A stretch of 10,023 nucleotides of DNA from Saccoglossus kowalevskii (taxonomy: Eukaryota; Hemichordata; Enteropneusta; Harrimaniidae), in NCBI RefSeq assembly GCF_000003605.2, contig NW_003138328.1:94307-104329 (forward strand), given 5' to 3'. Positions 5,063 to 10,023 of the stretch are shown here, piece by piece. A model generated the notes under the pieces. The model saw only the letters and a list, made by a program, of their open reading frames with translations, was not told where the DNA came from and did no database searches. A program made the translations under genes and the position numbers. Position 1 is the stretch's first letter. Every line of letters begins with the position of its first letter.

Positions 5063-7893
5063 CTTATCCACCTCTGTACTTTGTTTCTGTTGTACAATTT
5101 TCGAAATGATATCTGATATATTCCTAGATCGACTGTGACTAATATTAAGCTGGCCACCATCTTCTTTATTTTTCTCATCACTTTCGTCTTCTATCAAATC
5201 TATGATTTCCATTGGTTTGGTTTTATCTCGTTCTCCCACTACAATCAAATCATCATCAAGTACAGCACCTTTGGAATCCATCCCAGTTTTAGAAGTTTTC
5301 ACTTTCTCCACATGGTTATTACAGGACTGCTTTCCATCCTGTGTTTCAACTTCCATGGGACTGTCAGGAACTTCATCCACTTCCATTGGGATTTCCATGT
5401 CAACTTTAGGATCGGTTAAGATGGGTTCATCTTGGGCAAAATCTTGAGTGTCATCTTTCGTAACCACATCAGAACTACTAACATTTTCAGATACTTGCTG
5501 TGTACCTGATTCAATGTCATTATCTTGGTTATCTTGCACAGGTGGGTCACTGGTACTCCCTGCATCTTTAACTATATCATCTTCAGATTTACTTGATCTT
5601 TGGTCCTGGCTATCCCCGGCTTCTGACTGCACACCTGGTGTCTCACCATCCTGGCCATCCCCAGCTTCTGACTGCACGCCTGGTGTCGCTCTTTCCTGGC
5701 CATCCCCAGCTTCTGACTGCACGCCTGGTGTCGCTCTTTCCTGGCCATCCCCAGCTTCTGAATGCACACCTGGTGTCTGACCTTCCTGGCCATCCCCAGC
5801 TTCTGACTGCACGCATGAAGTCTCACTTTCCTGGCCATCCCCGGCTTCTGACTGCACGCCTGGTGTCTCACTTTCCTGGCTATCCCCGGCTTCTGACTGC
5901 ACACCTGGTGTCTCACCTTTCTGGTCATCCCCAGCTTCTGACTGCATACCTGGTGTCTCACCTTCCTGGCCATCCCTGGCTTCTGACTGCACACCTGGTG
6001 TCTCGCCTTCCTGGCCATCCCCAGCTTCTGACTGCACGCCTGGTGTCTCACTTTCCTGGCTATCCCCAGCTTCTGACTGCACACCTGGTGTCTCACCTTT
6101 CTGGTCATCCCCAGCTTCTGACTGCACACCTGGTGTCTCACCTTTCTGGTCATCCCCAGCTTCTGACTGCATAGCTGGTGTCTCACCTTCCTGGCCATCC
6201 CTAGCTTCTGACTGCATACCTGGTGTCTCACCTTCCTGGCCATCCCCAGCTTCTGACTGCACGCCTGGTGTCTCGCCTTCCTGGCCATCCCCAGCTTCTG
6301 ACTGCACACCTGGTGTCTCGCCTTCCTGGCTGTCCCCAGCTTCTGACTGCACACCTGGTGTCTCACCTTTCTGGTCATCCCCAGCTTCTGACTGCATACC
6401 TGGTGTCTCACCTTCCTGGCCATCCCTAGCTTCTGACTGCACGCCTGGTGTCTCGACTTCCTGGCCATCCCCAGCTTCTGACTGCACGCCTCGAGTCTCA
6501 CCTTCCTGGCCATCTCCGGCTTCTGACTGCACGTCTGGTGTCTCACTTTCCTGGCCATCTGCCGCTTCTGATTGAACACTTGGTGTCTTACCATCCTGGC
6601 CATCCCCAGCTTCTGACTGAATGCCTGGTGTCTCACCTTCCTGGCTATCCTTGGCTTCTGAATGCACACCTGTTGTATTGCCTTTCTGACTATTTTGACT
6701 TTCTGACTGCACAGCTATTGTCTCGCATTCCTCACTGTCTTTAGTTTCTGACTGCACATTCATGGTTCCACCTGCATCAGTTATTTGTTGGGCATGTGAT
6801 TCCAGTTCATTTTCATTTGACTGGTTACTTCCATCATCAACTTCAGGACAAGACACAGAGTGATTCTCATCATCTGATAGTAAGACAATTTCTGACAGTA
6901 TACCTTCAGGGTTCGAATGTTCATCTTCACTGACTGGTTGGACATCTTCCACTTTAGACTTGTCATCCAAAGTTTCTGATTGGATATCTTCTGGTTCATC
7001 CTCACTGACTGGTTGGACATCCTCTGTTTCAGACTGGTCATCCAAAGTTGCTGATTGGATATCTTCTTGTTCTGAAGGTTCTTTCGCAGAGACTATTTGG
7101 TCATCTGTTGCTGACTTGTCATCCAACGATGCTGTTCTGATATCTTCTGGTTCTGAAGGGTCATCTCCAGTTAATGGTTGGACATCTACTGTTTCTGACT
7201 GGTCATCGAAAAATGCTGTTTGGCTATCTTCTGGTTTTGAATGTTCATGTTCAAAGACCGTTTGGACATTTTTCTGTTCTGAAAGGTCATCTACAGAGAC
7301 TGCTTCTTCAACTTCTGACTGGTTATCTTTTATTTGGTTATCTGCTAAGATTTTTTCATTTTTTATCCTATTGTCTGATGGCGAGTGGATATTTTCAGTC
7401 AACTGTTGATGTTCAGACACCACTAGGTTATTACCTGCCACTAATTGCTGCTGGTCATTTAGACATTCACCTGCGCTGGTTTCATTTTTTGCATTATCAC
7501 CGACTTTTTCATTACCCTCAACAATCCCTAAGTTCACATTTGTCATCTCTCCTTCTGTAACATCCATGTTCTCACATTCACTGTATTTCTGACTTTCAAC
7601 ATCACTTTCCATGGCAACATCCTCAGTATCCATAGCCTTAACTGATAGAACTTCATCTACCTCCATCACTTCATCAACATTTTGCTTCATTTTATTTTCC
7701 GGCGTTACAATTTTGGTTTCTGTATTACTGTCCTCATTCAAAGACTGAATCTCTGCTTCACTGTCACCCAATACTTTCTCACTTGCATCTCCTTTGTCAA
7801 CATTTTCATTAGGCTTCACATGTTCATTGCTGCTCATTTCATCATTAGCACATTCTTGTTTGGTTTCCTTCTCAACAATATTCACAGGTGTCA
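5063..7893 (-). CDS. ZMYM-like protein, giant acidic repeat-bearing N-terminal exon
   Basis: This 2,831-nt exon encodes 943 full codons after two bases of a split codon. The acceptor is TTTATCTTTACAG ending at 7894. The GTG there is a splice-site overlap, not a start. The donor is AAG|GTAATG after 5063, in phase 0. The protein is hydrophilic, rich in Glu, Asp, Ser and Gln, with no predicted fold or membrane segment. In order it has a non-repetitive acidic region, a degenerate 14-residue repeat (7282-6902), a SUMO-interaction-like IVLLSDDE (6889-6878 plus acids), the 15-residue tandem repeat (6757-5633), another acidic spacer, and two more SUMO-interaction-like motifs, DLIVVGE (5248-5237) and EIIDLIEDESD (5206-5192). 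Vertebrate ZMYM2, as I recall it, has about 330 N-terminal residues before its first finger, with similar hydrophobic-acidic motifs. Here that region exceeds 1,000. Its link to the finger exon rests on phase and context. Confidence 0.88.
5192..5206 (-). other. SUMO-interaction-like motif IIDLI followed by EDESDE
   Basis: The codons read I-I-D-L-I, preceded by ME and followed by a run of acidic residues and Ser. This matches the classic SUMO-interaction arrangement of a short hydrophobic beta strand next to acids and a phosphorylatable serine. Binding is inferred from the motif and from the known SUMO biology of ZMYM proteins. Confidence 0.65.
5237..5248 (-). other. SUMO-interaction-like motif LIVV preceded by DDD
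   Basis: L-I-V-V is preceded by three Asp residues and followed by GERD, which fits the reverse orientation of a SUMO-interaction motif. It lies about 10 residues from the IIDLI motif. The pair could bind a poly-SUMO chain, although this is inferred. Confidence 0.6.
5600..6757 (-). repeat. in-frame 45-bp coding minisatellite, 25 full units plus a partial
   Basis: From 6757 to 5633 (1,125 bp) the exon is 25 consecutive units of exactly 45 bp, each encoding a version of VQSEAGDGQEGETPG. A decayed 26th unit ends near 5600. The outer units are the most divergent (for example VQSETKDSEECETIA at the N-terminal end). The inner units are nearly identical, with limited substitution at fixed positions: GDG, RDG, GDD or GDS, EG, ES or KG, and V or M before QSE. 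That is the usual picture of an array that turns over in its centre. The typical unit is about 60 percent GC, much higher than the AT-rich surroundings. Most units carry a Thr-Pro step that a proline-directed kinase could use. The array should be disordered and acidic, and is likely to vary in copy number between individuals. Confidence 0.97.
6878..6889 (-). other. SUMO-interaction-like motif IVLL followed by SDDE
   Basis: I-V-L-L is followed directly by Ser-Asp-Asp-Glu, a strong match to the phospho-regulated type of SUMO-interaction motif. It lies on the N-terminal side of the 15-residue array, while the other two such motifs lie on its C-terminal side. Confidence 0.65.
6902..7282 (-). repeat. 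degenerate 14-residue coding repeat, about nine copies
   Basis: The 127 codons align as repeats of 12-14 residues of the form S-x-x-E-D-(V/I)-Q-x-x-x-x-D-D-x, such as SETEDVQPVSEDE and SEQEDIQSATLDDQ. Two forms partly alternate, one with VQPVSEDE and one with IQSATLDD, giving a looser repeat of about 27-28 residues. Unit length varies and identity is low, so this array is older than the 15-residue one next to it. The strong acidity is kept. Confidence 0.75.
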
Positions 7894-9241
7894 CTGTAAA
7901 GATAAAAGTATTTTAATAAATTAATATTTGAGTGCAGTAAATGATTTACTAAGCATTCTTAAATACCAACATTAATACAATGCCGGCAAATATCCCAGTC
8001 TCTGAAGCAACTTTGAGTCTGAGATATGTTCTAATTTCATTTTAAAATCAAAGAAAGCTTGGGAATACAGTCCAAACACAACTAAACTCCCATACTGGCT
8101 ATCAAATGGTTTTGCATTTTTTAAAAACATAGTGTAACCTACGGCAACCTTGCCCATTGATAATCTAGAGTAAATGACAAATGGATGGTTGGATACAAAC
8201 GAACAATGCATAATCTTTTATTTGCATGCCAAAAGTGAATCTAAAAGTCCTAAAACAATGCAATAATATATCTAAACATTTTGTGAAAGAAATACTGTCT
8301 AAAATTAAGATGGAAACAATCCTGACCAAAATGATCTATGAAGTCATCATAATTACATAAAAATGATAATTAATTATTCATGTTCTTCAAATAATGCATG
8401 TACAGTATTAATCATAATGTCCCTTATTGTAAATATTAAATTGAATTGAATAAACATTTCTAAAAATTTTGCAAGAAAATACTAGCCAACAAGTTTCTCA
8501 ATTAATACTGCAAATTACTGCTCGCTCGTACACGCTCACAGGTAACTATTCAGTCAGGCTGGTGAAAATTTCAAGTTACTAGCCCTGTGGTCAAGCAGAT
8601 TTTTGGAAAAAATAAATAAAATGTTACTCTTTAGAAAAATCAAAAAATGCCTACGGGTGTAAGATAATTGTCAAAATTATTTACGTAGGGTTCTGATGCG
8701 ACTGTTTTGACACATGCAACATGTAACAAGGATAAACAACAACAATCCATGAACGATGCATAATTTAACGAGCTCTCACACTATGCATGATTTCAGTGAA
8801 TTCTCACAATATGCGGGAGTTCCAGTTGATTATGAACCAGATTGTTTTTAAAGTTACCTGCCCTGTTGTCTAGTAAACTATTATGACACATTTTGAACAC
8901 TCCTACACTAGCCTAATTTTATCTCATAACTTGAAAATTGCACTTGTTTAACAATGCATAGTGATTAATAAGGACCAAATTTGAAAATGATCAGACAAAA
9001 ATTTTTTGATTAACTGTAACAATAACATGGTTAATGACATGGTTAATGACAGCAACAGACATTTTACCCTCATATACCGGATTCTGCCGTAAATTTGCCC
9101 AGGGCCATTGAACAGTAGGGTTTTTAAAAAAATAAAATAACCAGGGCGATTTATCCTTTGAAAACAACTAATTTTTTTTATTTAACAAGCAGCCTATCGG
9201 CTGAGATAGCTCCGCTGTTAGCAATGCACATTTCAATTAAA
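7894..9241. other. AT-rich region upstream of the big exon, probably an intron, no confident gene
   Basis: Because the exon at 7893 starts with two bases of a split codon, at least part of this stretch must be intron of the minus-strand gene. It contains a possible first coding exon (listed separately), imperfect short repeats (8573-8598 resembles 8851-8873; 8756-8782 resembles 8783-8810) and a perfect 12-bp doublet at 9027-9050. A 79-codon open frame at 8211-7972 on the minus strand has no recognisable domain and no supporting splice signals. I see no promoter that I would defend. Confidence 0.6.
8858..8891 (-). CDS. candidate first coding exon of the ZMYM-like gene (weak)
   Basis: The minus strand has an ATG at 8891-8889 that opens 11 codons (MCHNSLLDNRA) and one extra base before a good donor, CAG|GTAACT. 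That leaves exactly the phase needed by the exon at 7893, giving a Val codon from G and TG and an intron of 964 nt. Against it, agreement of phase happens one time in three by chance, the peptide is not recognisable, and the donor lies in a segment with an imperfect copy near 8573, so it may be repeat-derived. The true first exon could equally lie beyond the window, or be a 5' UTR exon ending in A that completes a split ATG. Confidence 0.2.
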
Positions 9242-9303
9242 GAACTGAAGACATCTTTAGAAAATGAACAATATGTATAGTATCAAAGCAATCGGACAAA
9301 ATT
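9242..9303. repeat. diverged, shortened edge copy of the 157-bp satellite
   Basis: The sequence starts GAACTGAAGACATC, continues with AAAATGAACAA and ends TATCAAAGCAATCGGAC. These follow the same order as the 157-bp unit but lack the middle block around TCTACATGTAGTATC and the last third. It marks the edge of the array, where units decay because they no longer exchange with the others. Confidence 0.75.
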
Positions 9304-10023
9304 GAATTGAAGATATCATCACGAAATGAACAAATCTGAGAAAGGTCTACATGTAGTATCTATATATGTAATATCAAAGCAATTGAACATTTGGTTTTTA
9401 ACAAGAAGTCAAAAATATCACTTTCTACCAAAAATGACAAAAATATTCACCAAAATTAGAGAATTGAAGATATCATCACAAAATGAACAAATCTGAGAAA
9501 GGTCTACATGTAGTATCTATATATGTAATATCAAAGCAATTGAACTATTGGTTTTTAACAAGAAGTCGAAAATATCACTTTTTACCAAAAATTACAAAAA
9601 TATTCACCAAAATTAGAGAATTGAAGATATCATCACAAAATGAACAAATCTGGGAGAGGTCCACATGTAGTACCTATATATGTAATATCAAAGCAATCGG
9701 ACTAACGGTTTTTAACAAGAAGTCAAAAATATCACTTTTTACCAAAAATGACAAAAATATTCACCAAAATTAGAGAATTGAAGATATCATCACGAAATGA
9801 ACAAATCTGAGAAAGGTCTACATGTAGTATCTATATATGTAATATCAAAGCAATTGAACTTTTGGTTTTTAACAAGAAGTTGAAAATATCACTTTTTACC
9901 AAAAATGACAAAAATATTCACCAAAATTAGAGAATTAAAGATATCAATACAAAATGAACAAATCTGAGAGCGGTCCACATGTAGTACTATATATGTAATA
10001 TCGAAGCAATGCACTTGCGGTTT
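9304..10023. repeat. 157-bp satellite array, about 4.6 units, truncated by the right edge
   Basis: Units start at 9304, 9461, 9618, 9775 and 9932, each exactly 157 bp apart, beginning GAATTGAAGATATCATCAC or a close variant. Each contains a perfect 10-bp palindrome CTACATGTAG or a near copy, the stretch CTATATATGTAATATC, and GGTTTTTAACAAGAAGTC. Units differ by scattered substitutions, with a variable site at CAATTGAAC or CAATCGGAC. The sequence is very AT-rich. The period is close to a nucleosome wrap, as in many satellites. A 96-codon plus-strand open frame at 9483-9773 crosses unit borders in different frames and is not a gene. Confidence 0.96.

Noticed and set aside
5593-6744. Plus-strand open frames across the 45-bp repeat (193, 68 and 98 codons)
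   Set aside because: They are open only because the minus-strand coding repeat has a period divisible by three. They are monotonous, lack any domain, and lie opposite a well-supported exon.
7892-7894. GTG as the start codon of the large open frame
   Set aside because: It overlaps the acceptor TTTACAG. The G belongs to the intron's AG, and the exon begins with TG as part of a split codon.
7972-8211. A 79-codon minus-strand open frame with ordinary-looking composition
   Set aside because: No recognisable domain, no convincing splice sites, and its end does not connect in phase to the exon at 7893. It may be chance or an old element fragment.
9483-9773. A 96-codon plus-strand open frame in the right-hand satellite
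   Set aside because: It runs across 157-bp unit borders, so successive units are read in different frames. Nothing suggests selection for coding.

Overview
The window looks like nuclear DNA from an animal, most likely a marine invertebrate. It is AT-rich, has spliced genes with canonical GT-AG introns, carries tandem satellite arrays at both ends, and encodes a MYM-type zinc-finger protein, a family typical of metazoans. I cannot name the species. There is no prokaryotic signal such as operons or Shine-Dalgarno-led genes.

One gene is supported, a ZMYM2/3/4-like gene on the minus strand, read right to left. Four exons join without breaking frame: 7893-5063 (very large, acidic, repeat-rich N-terminal region), 4905-4840 (22 codons), 3463-3349 (Ser/Thr-rich linker) and 2676-2162 (three complete MYM zinc fingers and the start of a fourth). 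Together they encode about 1,176 residues. The gene continues in both directions. The big exon starts in the middle of a codon, so a 5' exon lies upstream (a weak candidate is at 8891-8858). The last visible exon ends at a good donor inside a zinc finger, so the remaining fingers and C-terminal domain should lie beyond the left edge. By family analogy the product is a nuclear, SUMO-binding chromatin co-regulator. Three SUMO-interaction-like motifs and one SUMO-acceptor-like motif fit this.

The most unusual part of the gene is a coding minisatellite at 5633-6757: exactly 25 copies of a 45-bp, 15-residue unit without an indel, plus a partial copy. It is flanked on its N-terminal side by an older, degenerate 14-residue repeat.

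Regions from left to right: 1-2083 is a 49-bp satellite of about 38 units with five-unit higher-order structure, holding a 101-bp foreign segment twice within a 360-bp tandem duplication. 2084-7893 holds the four exons and three introns, one with a strong G-quadruplex motif on the sense strand. 7894-9241 is AT-rich sequence with no confident gene. 9242-10023 is a second satellite with an exact 157-bp period that runs off the right edge. If the gene model is right, the left satellite lies inside one of its introns.
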